Shown: positions 40,732-50,478, counted from the first letter of the stretch. The stretch: 64,000 bases of DNA from Buttiauxella gaviniae (GCF_040786275.1 NZ_JBFMVT010000002.1:62001-126000); one strand, 5' to 3'. Program-made: numbers and translations. The notes: generated from the sequence alone by a model not told the origin.

Positions 40732-42744
40732 TCAGTCCAGATCAATATCAGCGCCATAAATATTGATTTTGTCTTTCCCTTCCAGTTGGATACTCACCCC
40801 ATTCAGTGTGATCGTTCCGTCTTTGCTCATTTTTAGCAGGCACTTGCCCACCTTGATGGTCAGACTTTCCTTTACCGTAAGTGAATAGTTTTCCCCAATA
40901 TCGATATCCTGTGACTTAATGACCTTTTCGTGATCGTCACCCGCAACTTCACTATGCTGATCTGCACCAATTTTTTTCTTCCGATTCTGGGTAACGTCCA
41001 GTTGCTGATCGTTTTTGACATTCGTTATGTCGTCGTGTGTTACTGTGTGTTTCTGATCGTGCTCCACCATGATCGTGCGATCGTTATTGACCGTAACAGT
41101 CTGATCGTTCGCCACCGTTATCTTCTGGTCGTGCCCCGCCTCCTTTTTCTTCCCGACCGCTACCGTCTGACCTTTACCTACCGTTTCCGTATGGTCGACT
41201 TTCACCTCCGTGTCACGGTTGTTCAGCACCACCGTTTTCATGTCCTTCTGAGCATGCATCGACAGCAGCTCCTGATTGGTCTCATCCTCGAACATCAGCT
41301 CGTTGTAGCCGCTGCCCTTGTAGGTCTGCGAGCGGATTGCCATCTGCGTTCTGGTGCCCGGCAGGTCGCCCGGGGCGCGGTTACCGGCGTGGTAGGTGCG
41401 CCCGGTGATAATCGGCTGGTCCGGGTCGCCGTTGAGGAAATCGACAATCACTTCCTGGCCGACGCGCGGGATGGCGATATTGCCGAACCCGGCGCCCGCC
41501 CACGCCTGCGAGACGCGTATCCAGCACGAGCTTTTCGCATCGGCCTGGTTATAGCGGTCCCAGGCAAATTTCACCCGCACCCGCCCGTGTTCGTCGCAGA
41601 AGATTTCCTCCCCCGGCGGGCCGGTGACGATGGCGCTTTGCGGGCCGTCGACCCGCGGTTTTGGATACGGCGGTGAGCGCCAGGTCTGAATGGCGGGGAT
41701 AACGCTGAAGCTGTTGATGAGCGTGGTGCCCTGGCCCTCGCTCCCGGTGAGCGCCTGCGGCTGGCTGCCGGTTAACTGACAGGACACCACCTGCCACAGG
41801 TCGTTGAGGTCCGCGCGCGGGTGGTCCGTCAGGCTGAAGCAGCGGCCCGGCTGGAGCCGGGGTGAGTTGCTGGTGCCGGTGGCGTAGTCCACGTCACTGC
41901 GCCAGCCTTCCACCTGATATTTCGCAAAATCCGCCCCGCGCTGCGCGTCCTTGAAGCGCCCCGGATAGTCAAAAATCTCATACACCGCGCGCTGGTTGGG
42001 CATCTCCGACGGGCGGTGGTTAAACTGCCCGGGCCAGAGCGGGGCTTTGAAGGTGTAGTCCTGCGTGGTGACCTGTGCGGGGCGGATTTGTGCGCGGCGG
42101 CAGAAGCTGTTGATGCAGTAGCGGCTGGACTCACTCGCACCGTTGGGGTTGTACGGCAGCGGGTCGAGCCTGCGCAGCACGCGGCTGTCATCGGCGAAGG
42201 TCAGTTTCTGCAGGTTGCGCTCCAGATATTCTTCCTCGCAGAAGAAAATCCCCTCTTCGGCGGCCAGCCGGGCGATGAAATCGAAGTCGGTTTCCTGGTA
42301 CTGGACGCAGAACTCGCGGAAAGGGTGCGGGCGGCGGAACAGGGCGTCGTGGGTGAGCACGCCCGTCTCTTTAAGCAGCGTCTGAAAGATGGCGCGGATA
42401 TCGACATTCTGGAAGCTGCGGCAGTTCTGCCGCTGGGAGCTGCGCCAGAGCTCCGGGCGCAGGGTTATGTGGTACAGCGTCTGGTGTCTGCCGGTGTCGC
42501 CCTGCTCGCAGAAGGTCACGATGCCGCGCAGGCGGCGCTTAATCTCCTCGCCCTGCCAAATAATCAGCGTCCCCGCCTGGTCGAGAACTTTACGGAATTC
42601 CAGGGCCGGGTTGCTGCTGGCGAGGGTCAGCTCAAGGCGAAACAGGGAGGAAAGGGACTGGGTGAGCTGGAAATCCACCACGGCAAAGGTGTCATCCGGG
42701 GTCCGCCCGGCGGTAAAGGTGAAGCGGGTGCCGTCTGAGGCCAT
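40732..42744 (-). CDS. tssI: VgrG spike protein TssI
   Basis: T6SS tip trimer, 670 aa. Residues 1 to about 370 are the gp27-like hub, about 375-470 the gp5 OB-fold (FAWDRYNQADAKSSCWIRVSQ, VDFLNGDPDQPIITGRTYH), then a C-terminal beta-helix of short repeats rich in VTVxNDxT (about 520-610) and a final SLTIKVGKCLLKMSKDG tip. No extra toxin domain. The 5' two thirds is near 63% GC in sampled lines, while the 3' end is near 40%, so the gene is a composition mosaic. AAGGA precedes the ATG. Confidence 0.95.
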   Translation of the reverse strand: MASDGTRFTFTAGRTPDDTFAVVDFQLTQSLSSLFRLELTLASSNPALEFRKVLDQAGTLIIWQGEEIKRRLRGIVTFCEQGDTGRHQTLYHITLRPELWRSSQRQNCRSFQNVDIRAIFQTLLKETGVLTHDALFRRPHPFREFCVQYQETDFDFIARLAAEEGIFFCEEEYLERNLQKLTFADDSRVLRRLDPLPYNPNGASESSRYCINSFCRRAQIRPAQVTTQDYTFKAPLWPGQFNHRPSEMPNQRAVYEIFDYPGRFKDAQRGADFAKYQVEGWRSDVDYATGTSNSPRLQPGRCFSLTDHPRADLNDLWQVVSCQLTGSQPQALTGSEGQGTTLINSFSVIPAIQTWRSPPYPKPRVDGPQSAIVTGPPGEEIFCDEHGRVRVKFAWDRYNQADAKSSCWIRVSQAWAGAGFGNIAIPRVGQEVIVDFLNGDPDQPIITGRTYHAGNRAPGDLPGTRTQMAIRSQTYKGSGYNELMFEDETNQELLSMHAQKDMKTVVLNNRDTEVKVDHTETVGKGQTVAVGKKKEAGHDQKITVANDQTVTVNNDRTIMVEHDQKHTVTHDDITNVKNDQQLDVTQNRKKKIGADQHSEVAGDDHEKVIKSQDIDIGENYSLTVKESLTIKVGKCLLKMSKDGTITLNGVSIQLEGKDKINIYGADIDLD

Positions 42745-42773
42745 TTTGTTATTCCTTCGAGCCGCAAAGAAAT

Positions 42774-42795
42774 AACGTCCTGTAATCAGGACGTT
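42774..42795 (-). terminator. Attenuator-like terminator between hcp and vgrG
   Basis: Perfect 9-bp stem AACGTCCTG / CAGGACGTT with a TAAT loop, 18 bp past the hcp stop. On the minus strand it is followed by ATTTCTTTG, a weak U-tract. It would end most hcp transcripts while letting some read into vgrG, matching the much larger amount of Hcp needed. Confidence 0.65.
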
Positions 42796-42812
42796 TTATA
42801 TTTAACCTAAGA

Positions 42813-43331
42813 TTAAGCTTCTAGCGGAGCACGCCAGTCGTCTGCACCAGACGTACCAGCTGATGTGTGTTCCCACTCGATTTTGCGATATGCAAGAGAG
42901 ACCTGGATGAGCTGGGTAAACTCACGCTTAGTCGCATCCTGGCAGTGCGGCATATGACAGTTGATATCGACGATAGTGGAGTCAGTCAGACGCGTAGTGA
43001 AGAAATGTTCCTGTTTGCCTTCAACTGAGGTACGGAACCATTTCAGTTCAGTGGTCGGCAGCATTTCACCGGAAGCCAGTGCGTTATAAAGCAGAGGGAC
43101 CGCTTTATTCAGTGCCACGGTAAAAATAAATGGTTTGTGAGCACGCTGACCAGCAGGCTGACCTGACTGTGGATCCGTAGGCACGGTGACGATATGCTGG
43201 AATTCCTGCACCAGCATTTCATTTTCATGCCCCTGAACATAAATATTACCCACTGATTCTGCTGTAAATGCACCAGCGGTGATATTGCCCTGAGTCTGGC
43301 CCGTCATAGAAATATAACATGGGGTAGGCAT
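42813..43331 (-). CDS. tssD: Hcp tube protein TssD (main copy)
   Basis: 172 aa Hcp of the standard enterobacterial class (PTPCYISMTGQTQGNI, ESVGNIYVQGHENEM, ILHxx-type core, YRKIEWEHTSAGTSGADDWRAPLEA). Hexameric rings stack to form the expelled inner tube and can hold small effectors. Divergent from tssB across 508 bp; followed by the hairpin at 42774-42795 and vgrG. Confidence 0.96.
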   Translation of the reverse strand: MPTPCYISMTGQTQGNITAGAFTAESVGNIYVQGHENEMLVQEFQHIVTVPTDPQSGQPAGQRAHKPFIFTVALNKAVPLLYNALASGEMLPTTELKWFRTSVEGKQEHFFTTRLTDSTIVDINCHMPHCQDATKREFTQLIQVSLAYRKIEWEHTSAGTSGADDWRAPLEA

Positions 43332-43839
43332 GGAAAAACTCCTGTAAATAATAAAAAGCCATTAGTATTTAACAATAATTCCAACTATCTCTTCGAACTG
43401 CCCGGATTGTCTCTTCATAATCAATACAAGATAAACAAAAGTAAAAGCCCGATTTTAAATAGCTCATAAGGCAACTGAAAGAAGTGTGAAATCCGCGGTA
43501 AAATACCACCACAAAACAGACATACAAACCAAAATAAAGATAATGTCCGTAACCCTACATTCAAATATAAACCACACAAATGAATGCCATTAATTCATCA
43601 CAAAATTAAATAAAAAACGCAAAAAATATAACTAAAAAAATAAAAGTAGCTTTCCGTACTAATTTTAAAATACAAAACCGACATCAGTAATGATAACGTA
43701 GCCGGGATTTAGTATCGCTAAAAAAACTCACTGACCTGATAAATACAAATAAAACAGAACATCACTCATCATTTATTAAAAACGTAAATCAACCAATGAC
43801 TGGCATACCATTGAGTATGTAGCACAAGGGTAACAAAAT
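43332..43839. other. Long AT-rich divergent promoter region of the T6SS
   Basis: 508 bp, strongly A-rich on the plus strand, between leftward hcp and rightward tssB. No open gene, no clear sigma-54 site and no convincing -35/-10 pair was found. Such curved AT-rich DNA is a typical target of H-NS silencing. It must contain the promoters of both T6SS arms. Confidence 0.55.
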
Positions 43840-44337
43840 ATGAGCAATAGCAAAGACGGCAGTGTCGCGCCTAAAGAACGAATTAATATTCGCTATGTTC
43901 CCAAGGCCGATGGATTAGGTTCTGAAGTCGAGCTACCACTAAATTTATTAGTGGTTGGGGATATGAAAGGCCGAGCGGAAAACACACCGATTGATGAACG
44001 CCATGTCGTCTCCGTCAATAAGAACAATTTTAACGCTGTCATGAGCGAAACAGACATCAACCTCAGCTTTAGTGTTGAGAATGCCCTGAGCGAAAAGAAA
44101 GGCGAAGAACTGCTGGTTGAGCTTGACGTGAAGTCTTTAGAAGACTTCTCCCCGGACAATATTGCAAAACAGATTCCTGAGCTGAAAAAACTACTGGAAT
44201 TGCGCGAAGCGCTGGTTGCATTAAAAGGGCCAATGGGCAATGTCCCGGCATTCCGCAGTCAGTTGCAGGCACTATTGGATCACGAAGAGTCACGTGCGCA
44301 ACTTCTCAACGAGCTCAATATTGTCAATAAAGCATAA
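43840..44337 (+). CDS. tssB: T6SS sheath small subunit TssB
   Basis: 165 aa, VipA/ImpB family (RINIRYVPKADG, LPLNLLVVGDMKGR, LLVELDVKSLEDFSPDNIAKQIPEL). It forms the contractile sheath with TssC. First gene of the rightward arm, 21 bp before tssC. Confidence 0.96.
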   Translation: MSNSKDGSVAPKERINIRYVPKADGLGSEVELPLNLLVVGDMKGRAENTPIDERHVVSVNKNNFNAVMSETDINLSFSVENALSEKKGEELLVELDVKSLEDFSPDNIAKQIPELKKLLELREALVALKGPMGNVPAFRSQLQALLDHEESRAQLLNELNIVNKA

Positions 44338-44358
44338 TTTTTAAGAAGGATTTTGAAT

Positions 44359-45843
44359 ATGTCGTTACAGGAAGATCTTGCCGCGCCCGTTGCGGAATCC
44401 ACTGCAAAGCAAACGTCATTACTTGATGAAATTATGGCGCAGACTCGTATTCAGCCTGAGTCCGACGGCTATAATATTGCGCGCCAGGGTATCGCCGCCT
44501 TCATAACCAGCATGCTACAGACCGGGAATCATCACGATCCCATTAACAAACTTGCTGTTGACCGCATGATTGCTGAGTTAGACAACAAACTCAGCGAACA
44601 GATGAATAATATCCTCCATGCAGAAGCTTTCCAGCAGGTAGAATCATTCTGGCGCTCCATGAAATTGTTGGTAGAGCGCACTGATTTTAAAGAAAATATT
44701 AAAATCAATATCCTACATGCCACCAAAGAAGAACTGCTGGAAGATTTTGAATTCGCGCCTGAAATTGTACAGTCCGGATTCTATAAACATGTCTATTCCT
44801 CCGGATACGGTCAGTTTGGCGGCGAGCCAATTGCCTCCGTTGTGGGCAGCTACGCATTTAATAATACCGCTCAGGACATGAAGCTGCTGAACTATGTCAG
44901 CGCGGTAGGCGCCATGGCTCACGCACCTTTCCTGACCTCCGTTTCACCTGATTTCTTTGGTCTAAAATCTTTCACCGAATTGCCAACCATCAAAGATGTT
45001 GCTTCCATTTTCGAAGGGCCGTCATACACAAAATGGCGCGCACTACGTGAATCGGAAGACGCCCGTTATCTGGGTCTGACAGCACCACGCTTCCTACTTC
45101 GCCTGCCCTACTCTCAAGTTGATAATCCCATTAAAAACTTTAATTATCAGGAAGATGTTAGCCATCATCACGAAGATTATTTATGGGGCAATACCGCATT
45201 CCTGTTAGCCAGTAGCCTGACTGATAGTTTTGCAAAATACCGCTGGTGTCCAAATATCATCGGCCCGCAGAGCGGTGGTGCGGTAAACGATTTGCCAGTA
45301 CATCTGTTTGATGCACTAGGTCAAACTCAGGCGAAAATCCCAACTGAAATCCTTGTAACCGATCGCCGTGAATTTGAGTTGGCTGAAGAAGGTTTTATTA
45401 CGCTAACCATGCGTAAGGGTAGTAACAATGCCGCCTTCTTCTCCGCAAACTCAGTACAAAAACCCAGGAAATTCCCTGGTACACCGGAAGGTAAAGTCGC
45501 CCAGACAAACTATAAGCTGGGTACGCAACTGCCTTATATGTTCATCATCAACCGCCTTGCCCACTACATCAAAGTCCTGCAGCGCGAGCAAATTGGTTCA
45601 TGGAAAGTACGTAACGATCTGGAACGTGAACTGAATAACTGGATCAAACAATACATTGCTGACCAGGAAAACCCACCGGCGGATGTTCGCAGCCGTAAAC
45701 CATTGCGTGCAGCCAAAATCGACGTATTGGATGTCGATGGCGATCCGGGTTGGTATCAGGTCGCTATTTCAGTGCGTCCTCATTTCAAATATATGGGAGC
45801 CAACTTCGAGTTATCTCTCGTTGGCCGGCTTGATAAGGAATAA
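44359..45843 (+). CDS. tssC: T6SS sheath large subunit TssC
   Basis: 494 aa, VipB/ImpC family, the major sheath protein; LDxxLSxQMNxILHxxxFQxxESxWR region at about 75-100, FSxxxxRxLxx and the C-terminal GNPGWYxV-like segment are present. The ATG at 44359 has AAGGA 8 nt upstream; a TTG two codons earlier is not needed. Followed after 2 bp by tssE. Confidence 0.96.
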   Translation: MSLQEDLAAPVAESTAKQTSLLDEIMAQTRIQPESDGYNIARQGIAAFITSMLQTGNHHDPINKLAVDRMIAELDNKLSEQMNNILHAEAFQQVESFWRSMKLLVERTDFKENIKINILHATKEELLEDFEFAPEIVQSGFYKHVYSSGYGQFGGEPIASVVGSYAFNNTAQDMKLLNYVSAVGAMAHAPFLTSVSPDFFGLKSFTELPTIKDVASIFEGPSYTKWRALRESEDARYLGLTAPRFLLRLPYSQVDNPIKNFNYQEDVSHHHEDYLWGNTAFLLASSLTDSFAKYRWCPNIIGPQSGGAVNDLPVHLFDALGQTQAKIPTEILVTDRREFELAEEGFITLTMRKGSNNAAFFSANSVQKPRKFPGTPEGKVAQTNYKLGTQLPYMFIINRLAHYIKVLQREQIGSWKVRNDLERELNNWIKQYIADQENPPADVRSRKPLRAAKIDVLDVDGDPGWYQVAISVRPHFKYMGANFELSLVGRLDKE

Positions 45844-45845
45844 TC

Positions 45846-46277
45846 ATGGCAATACCAGGTCGGAAAAGAGGTACATCTGCAAGTTTATTTGAGCGCATTG
45901 AGGGAGAATCAACGAGTTATTCCCGCTCATCGCAAATCGAAAGTTTACAGGTTTCGATTAAACGTAATTTGCGCAATATCCTGAATACCCGACCTGGTAG
46001 CTCTCAGAGTACTTTGCAATTAGGCGTTATCGATCTGAATGACGCAACGGCCTCGTCAGCCGATTTTCGTAAAACAATTGAAAATGCCATTCAGCACTGT
46101 ATCGAACACTTTGAACCACGCGTGAAACACGCAGACGTTGAAGCGGTAAGTAGTGAGGGATATAACCCTATGGATCTTAATTTTCATATCGTGGCACATA
46201 TTGACTTTAATGGCCTACGAGATGTCGTGGAATTTAATATGCAACTTGATAATCACCATCACTACAAGGTTAATTAA
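45846..46277 (+). CDS. tssE: T6SS baseplate protein TssE
   Basis: 143 aa gp25-like baseplate wedge protein (SLFERIEGES, the SIKRNLRNILNTRPGS segment, EPRVKHADVEAV). It starts sheath polymerisation at the baseplate. Its ATG lies 2 bp after the tssC stop, so ribosomes probably reinitiate. Confidence 0.94.
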   Translation: MAIPGRKRGTSASLFERIEGESTSYSRSSQIESLQVSIKRNLRNILNTRPGSSQSTLQLGVIDLNDATASSADFRKTIENAIQHCIEHFEPRVKHADVEAVSSEGYNPMDLNFHIVAHIDFNGLRDVVEFNMQLDNHHHYKVN

Positions 46278-46282
46278 GTATT

Positions 46283-48121
46283 ATGTCATTTGAGGAAAGA
46301 TATTTTCGTGAAGAGCTGGATTATTTACGCCAGTCAGGGAAACTACTGGCGAAAGAAAAACCGCACCTAGCCCCCTTCCTGGCAGAAAAAGAAGCCGATC
46401 CGGACGTTGAACGTTTGTTAGAGGGGTTTGCTTTTTTATCTGGAAATCTACGATCCAGGATTGAAGATGAATTTCCTGAACTGACCCACAGTCTTTTAAA
46501 TATGCTGTGGCCTAATTACTTGCGTCCAACACCAAGCATGACGGTAATTGAATATACCCCCAATACCAAGGCTGTTACGACTGCATTTTTAGTCGCCAGG
46601 GGCGAGCAGGTTATGAGCCCGTCAGGTGAAGTCACCGGAATCATGGTGGGTAAAGACTCTGCTGACCCCATCCCTTCGTGCCATTTCACTCTGAGCCGCG
46701 ATGTCTGGTTATTACCTCTGAGTGTTGAGAATGTCACAACTAACAACAGCCATAAACACGGTATCGTCGAAGTTTCTTTTAATACCAATAAAAAACTGGA
46801 TCTCAGCACGTTAGAGTTTGACAAGTTACGTTTATGGCTCGGTAATGACGATAATTATACCCGTTACCAACTTTACTTGTGGCTCTGTGAATATATGACC
46901 GAAGCCGAGCTCGTCGTTGGTGAAAAAAGTTTTAATTTACCCGATTTTAGGTTGGCACCGGTTGGTTTTGAAAAGCAGGATGCTTTGCTACCCTACCCTA
47001 AAAATGTTTATAGCGGCTATCGCATATTACAAGAATATCTTTGTTTTCTTGATAGTTTTTTCTTTTTCGATATTAAAGGCATTCATTCTCTCCCCGAACA
47101 AACATTTGCGGAGAAATTTACGCTTCGTCTGCATTTTTCTCGCCCATTACCACCCGATCTTAAACTACGTCAGGACTCTATCCGGCTATATTGCACACCC
47201 GCAGTTAACCTCTTTAAACAGGATGCAGAGACAATAGTACTCGACAATACTTCTACAGAATATTTGTTAGAAGCTAATCATCGTCTCTCCGAGTGTTACG
47301 ATATTTTTTGCGTCAATCAAGTGGATAGTGGCTGGAATTTTGATGAAAATCGACGGGTTGGGGTCGAAGAAGCAATTACGCGTAACTATGTCTCCTTTGA
47401 AAGCTTCGAACATCAAGTGGAGTTTGCCCGGCAACGTGAAGCGCTTTATTACCGGGTAAAAGCAAAAACAGCCCTCACTTATAATGGGCTTGAGCATTAT
47501 ATTTCATTTGTCCATGGCGATGGTTCACTGCCTGAAAGGCACTATAATGGTAATGACAAAGAGGTTGTATCGGTTTCCTTAACGTGCACCAATCGGGAAT
47601 TACCTGCGCAGCTAAAAACCGGAGATATTCATCTCGCGATGGGTACTGAACCTGCGGTGACTGCATTTCGCAATGTTACGCGCCCCTCATTGCCATTGTA
47701 TCCCATTCTGGATGGCAGCCTGCATTGGTCATTGCTGTCAAATATGAGTCTTAATTATCTGTCCTTGCTCGATATCGAAGCACTTAAACAGGTATTAAGA
47801 ACCTACGATCTACCTGGAATTCAGCATCCCCAATCAGCCCGTTTATCACAACAAAAACTGGATGCCATTGAGCAACTTGAAACACGACCAGTAGACCACT
47901 TGTTTAAAGGAGTGCCGGTCCGGGGATTGGCTACCACACTTTATATTCGACAGGGGCCTTTTGTTTGCGAAGGTGAACTTTATTTACTGGGAACAGTGCT
48001 TTCACACTTCTTTTCACTGTATGCCAGTGTAAATAGTTTTCACGAATTGAAAGTGATCAACATCGATAATCAGGAGTGCTATGAATGGCCGGAAAGAATA
48101 GGTCAGCACGCGCTGATTTAA
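46283..48121 (+). CDS. tssF: T6SS baseplate protein TssF
   Basis: 612 aa, VasA/ImpG family, baseplate wedge protein partnered with TssG (YFREELDYLRQSGKLLAKEKP at the N-terminus, DPDVERLLEGFAFLSGNLR, SLLNMLWPNYLRPTPSM). Starts 5 bp after tssE and overlaps tssG. Confidence 0.95.
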   Translation: MSFEERYFREELDYLRQSGKLLAKEKPHLAPFLAEKEADPDVERLLEGFAFLSGNLRSRIEDEFPELTHSLLNMLWPNYLRPTPSMTVIEYTPNTKAVTTAFLVARGEQVMSPSGEVTGIMVGKDSADPIPSCHFTLSRDVWLLPLSVENVTTNNSHKHGIVEVSFNTNKKLDLSTLEFDKLRLWLGNDDNYTRYQLYLWLCEYMTEAELVVGEKSFNLPDFRLAPVGFEKQDALLPYPKNVYSGYRILQEYLCFLDSFFFFDIKGIHSLPEQTFAEKFTLRLHFSRPLPPDLKLRQDSIRLYCTPAVNLFKQDAETIVLDNTSTEYLLEANHRLSECYDIFCVNQVDSGWNFDENRRVGVEEAITRNYVSFESFEHQVEFARQREALYYRVKAKTALTYNGLEHYISFVHGDGSLPERHYNGNDKEVVSVSLTCTNRELPAQLKTGDIHLAMGTEPAVTAFRNVTRPSLPLYPILDGSLHWSLLSNMSLNYLSLLDIEALKQVLRTYDLPGIQHPQSARLSQQKLDAIEQLETRPVDHLFKGVPVRGLATTLYIRQGPFVCEGELYLLGTVLSHFFSLYASVNSFHELKVINIDNQECYEWPERIGQHALI

Positions 48122-49122
48122 CGATGAATAATCCCTTTCACGATGTCTGCCGCTATAATTTTTATGCTCTTGTTGAAGCAATTTATAAGCAGACAGAAAA
48201 TTATCAGGTTATTTCTCTACAAACTGAGCCGATTGATGAAGCGCTCCGTTTTGAGGCCGATGCCAGCATTGCTTTTCCCAAAAGCGATGTAAGTACCCTT
48301 GTAAAAAATAAAGCCGGTCAGTTCGTGATGACCACGACTTTTCTGGGTCTGCATGGCAGCCAGTCCCCCCTGCCAGGATACTACCTCGATAATCTGGCCT
48401 GGGGTGCCGCGCAAGGTGAAACAAAACTGGGCGATTTTCTCGATATGTTTACCCATCGCTGGACGCAGTTTATCTATCACATTTGGCGCAAATACCGTTA
48501 TTACGTCTGTTTTCGTAACGGTGGTACTGATGCCTTTTCCCAGAGAATGTATTCCCTTGTGGGATTGGGCAGCGAAAGCATTCGCAGCCGACTGGTGATT
48601 AATCACAGCAAAATGCTGGCCTATGCGGGAGCGCTTGCTAATCCAGGCCGTTCTTCTGAAGTCATATGCAGTTTGGTTTCCCACTGCTTTGACCTTGAGG
48701 ACGTCACGTTGCATGGCTGGCAACTTCGTAAAGTGGATATCGAATCCGAGCAGCAAAACCGTTTAGGCCAACGGGTGATGCGTGGCAGCAACAAATTTAT
48801 CGAAAAATCGGTGCTGGGTGAAAATTTCTCAATCGGTAGCCGCATTCCTGATCGAAGCGGAAAATTCCTTTTATGCATCAATAACCTAACCAGAGATCGT
48901 TTTCTTTCTTTTTTACCTAACGGTATAAATTTCCTGCCGTTAACCCTCTTCGTTGCTTTTATTTTACGCGACCAATTTGCCTGGGATCTGCGGTTAGGAA
49001 TAGCCCCCCAGCAGGTTGGCGGTATGACGCTGGGCAACGAACAAAATTCACTTCTGGGATGGACGAGCTTTCTCGGAAAACCGAATCAGTATCCTCACGT
49101 AACAATCACCGTGAGAACGTAA
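48085..49122 (+). CDS. tssG: T6SS baseplate protein TssG
   Basis: 345 aa, VasB/ImpH family, partner of TssF (FYALVEAIYK, FLGLHGSQSPLPGYYL, FLDMFTHRWTQFIYHIWRKYRYY). The ATG at 48085 lies 37 bp inside tssF and has AGGAG 9 nt upstream; an alternative ATG at 48124, just after the tssF stop, has no clear ribosome site. Confidence 0.93.
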   Translation: MAGKNRSARADLTMNNPFHDVCRYNFYALVEAIYKQTENYQVISLQTEPIDEALRFEADASIAFPKSDVSTLVKNKAGQFVMTTTFLGLHGSQSPLPGYYLDNLAWGAAQGETKLGDFLDMFTHRWTQFIYHIWRKYRYYVCFRNGGTDAFSQRMYSLVGLGSESIRSRLVINHSKMLAYAGALANPGRSSEVICSLVSHCFDLEDVTLHGWQLRKVDIESEQQNRLGQRVMRGSNKFIEKSVLGENFSIGSRIPDRSGKFLLCINNLTRDRFLSFLPNGINFLPLTLFVAFILRDQFAWDLRLGIAPQQVGGMTLGNEQNSLLGWTSFLGKPNQYPHVTITVRT

Positions 49123-49149
49123 TCAGAGTATTAAAAAACGGAGCGCAGT

Positions 49150-50478
49150 ATGGCAGAGGATAAACAGCAGCAGCCATCACTCTCATTACAGATTATGAAT
49201 GGTAATGAACTGGAAAGTGGCCGGGCAGCAAAATGCCTGTTTACGGAGGAAGGCGGGGACATTGGGCATGGCAATACATGCTATTGGTCTATCCAGGATA
49301 ACCAGCAAAGCATAGAAGAAAAATCCTGTTCCATTGTCCTACAAGACGGTGCATTTTGCCTACAAAGTCATACCCGACATTTAGAGGTAAATCAGGCTCC
49401 CGTGGTGCTTAATTCGGGTTTTCTTCGCCTGCGCCAGGGAGACGAAATTAGTATCGGCTCTTTGCGTATCAAAGCACAGTTTCATCTCGGTGAGGCCGTG
49501 GATTATGAGCTGCAAAATGCCACCCCTGAAACCATAGTCATGAACCGCGACCGGCTAACAGAAACCTTGCTGACTACAGAAGGTCAACCGAGCTATCAGA
49601 ACTCATTACCCTTTCAGAGCATTGCTCCGTCAGTGGTGAATAGCTTTTCCCAGGATCCTCTGGCAGCCCTACAAAAAGAGAGTCTGACCACTCATCACGC
49701 GTCATTTTCGGCCTTTGATGAACCCTCGCTGATGCAATACACCCATCGAGTTCAACCTGAAGCGCCTGATTCAGATGTAGTCGCCAAAGGTGGCATCGAC
49801 AATCATTTTATGGATTTACCGGATATCCAGCAGCGTCATGGTGACCGTGACGAAAAGTCGTACCGCGAGCGCGAAGCCACATTTAAATACACGCATATTG
49901 CTGTATCGCCGCTGATGCGTGGCTTGGGCTGCGCCCTGCCATTACATAATTCGCAAGATGCTGATGATTTTCTTGAAGAAATCGGTCGCACATTACAGGC
50001 AACGGTAAAGGGCCTACTGGATCTGCAGTACCAACAAAATAGCCTGTCAGATAAGCATCTACGCCCATTAGAAGATAATCCGCTACGCCTGAATCTGAAC
50101 TATGAAACAGCCCTAAGCGTGCTATTTGCCGATCAAAAAAGCCCGGTACATTTGTCAGCCCCTGCGGCGGTATCTGAAAGCCTACGCAATATGAAACTGC
50201 ATAACCAGGCAAACGAAACCGCGATTATTGAGGCATTGCGCATGATGCTTGAGGCATTCTCTCCTGCCCAGTTAATGACGCGCTTTTCCCAGTATCGCCG
50301 CAGCAATGAACAGCGTCAGGAGATGGATGAGGCCTGGGCGTGGCGCATGTACTGCAACTATTACGACGAACTGGCCTCCAGCCGACAACTGGGCTTCGAG
50401 AAATTATTCAACGAAGTTTACGCCCAGGTTTATGACCGCGTATTACGCCAGTCGAATCTGGAGTTGGATGCACTATGA
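49150..50478 (+). CDS. tagH: T6SS-associated FHA-domain protein TagH
   Basis: 442 aa with an N-terminal forkhead-associated domain at about residues 15-110 (degenerate: IGHGN, SIGSLRI) and a C-terminal conserved region (FxxPLMRGLGCALPL..., FxxLFNEVYAQVYDRVL). FHA domains bind phosphothreonine and in other T6SSs link the machine to the PpkA/PppA kinase-phosphatase pair, which is not seen in this window. Overlaps tssJ in ATGA. Confidence 0.85.
   Translation: MAEDKQQQPSLSLQIMNGNELESGRAAKCLFTEEGGDIGHGNTCYWSIQDNQQSIEEKSCSIVLQDGAFCLQSHTRHLEVNQAPVVLNSGFLRLRQGDEISIGSLRIKAQFHLGEAVDYELQNATPETIVMNRDRLTETLLTTEGQPSYQNSLPFQSIAPSVVNSFSQDPLAALQKESLTTHHASFSAFDEPSLMQYTHRVQPEAPDSDVVAKGGIDNHFMDLPDIQQRHGDRDEKSYREREATFKYTHIAVSPLMRGLGCALPLHNSQDADDFLEEIGRTLQATVKGLLDLQYQQNSLSDKHLRPLEDNPLRLNLNYETALSVLFADQKSPVHLSAPAAVSESLRNMKLHNQANETAIIEALRMMLEAFSPAQLMTRFSQYRRSNEQRQEMDEAWAWRMYCNYYDELASSRQLGFEKLFNEVYAQVYDRVLRQSNLELDAL

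Noticed and set aside
40930..41676. Plus-strand 248-aa open frame opposite the vgrG tip
   Set aside because: Antisense mirror of the VTVxND repeats of VgrG, which produces a repetitive nonsense protein; no ribosome site or context.
42016..42738. Long plus-strand open frame (240 aa) opposite vgrG
   Set aside because: It is antisense to the GC-rich vgrG trunk, where stop codons are rare in other frames; the translation has no domain, and vgrG itself is certain.
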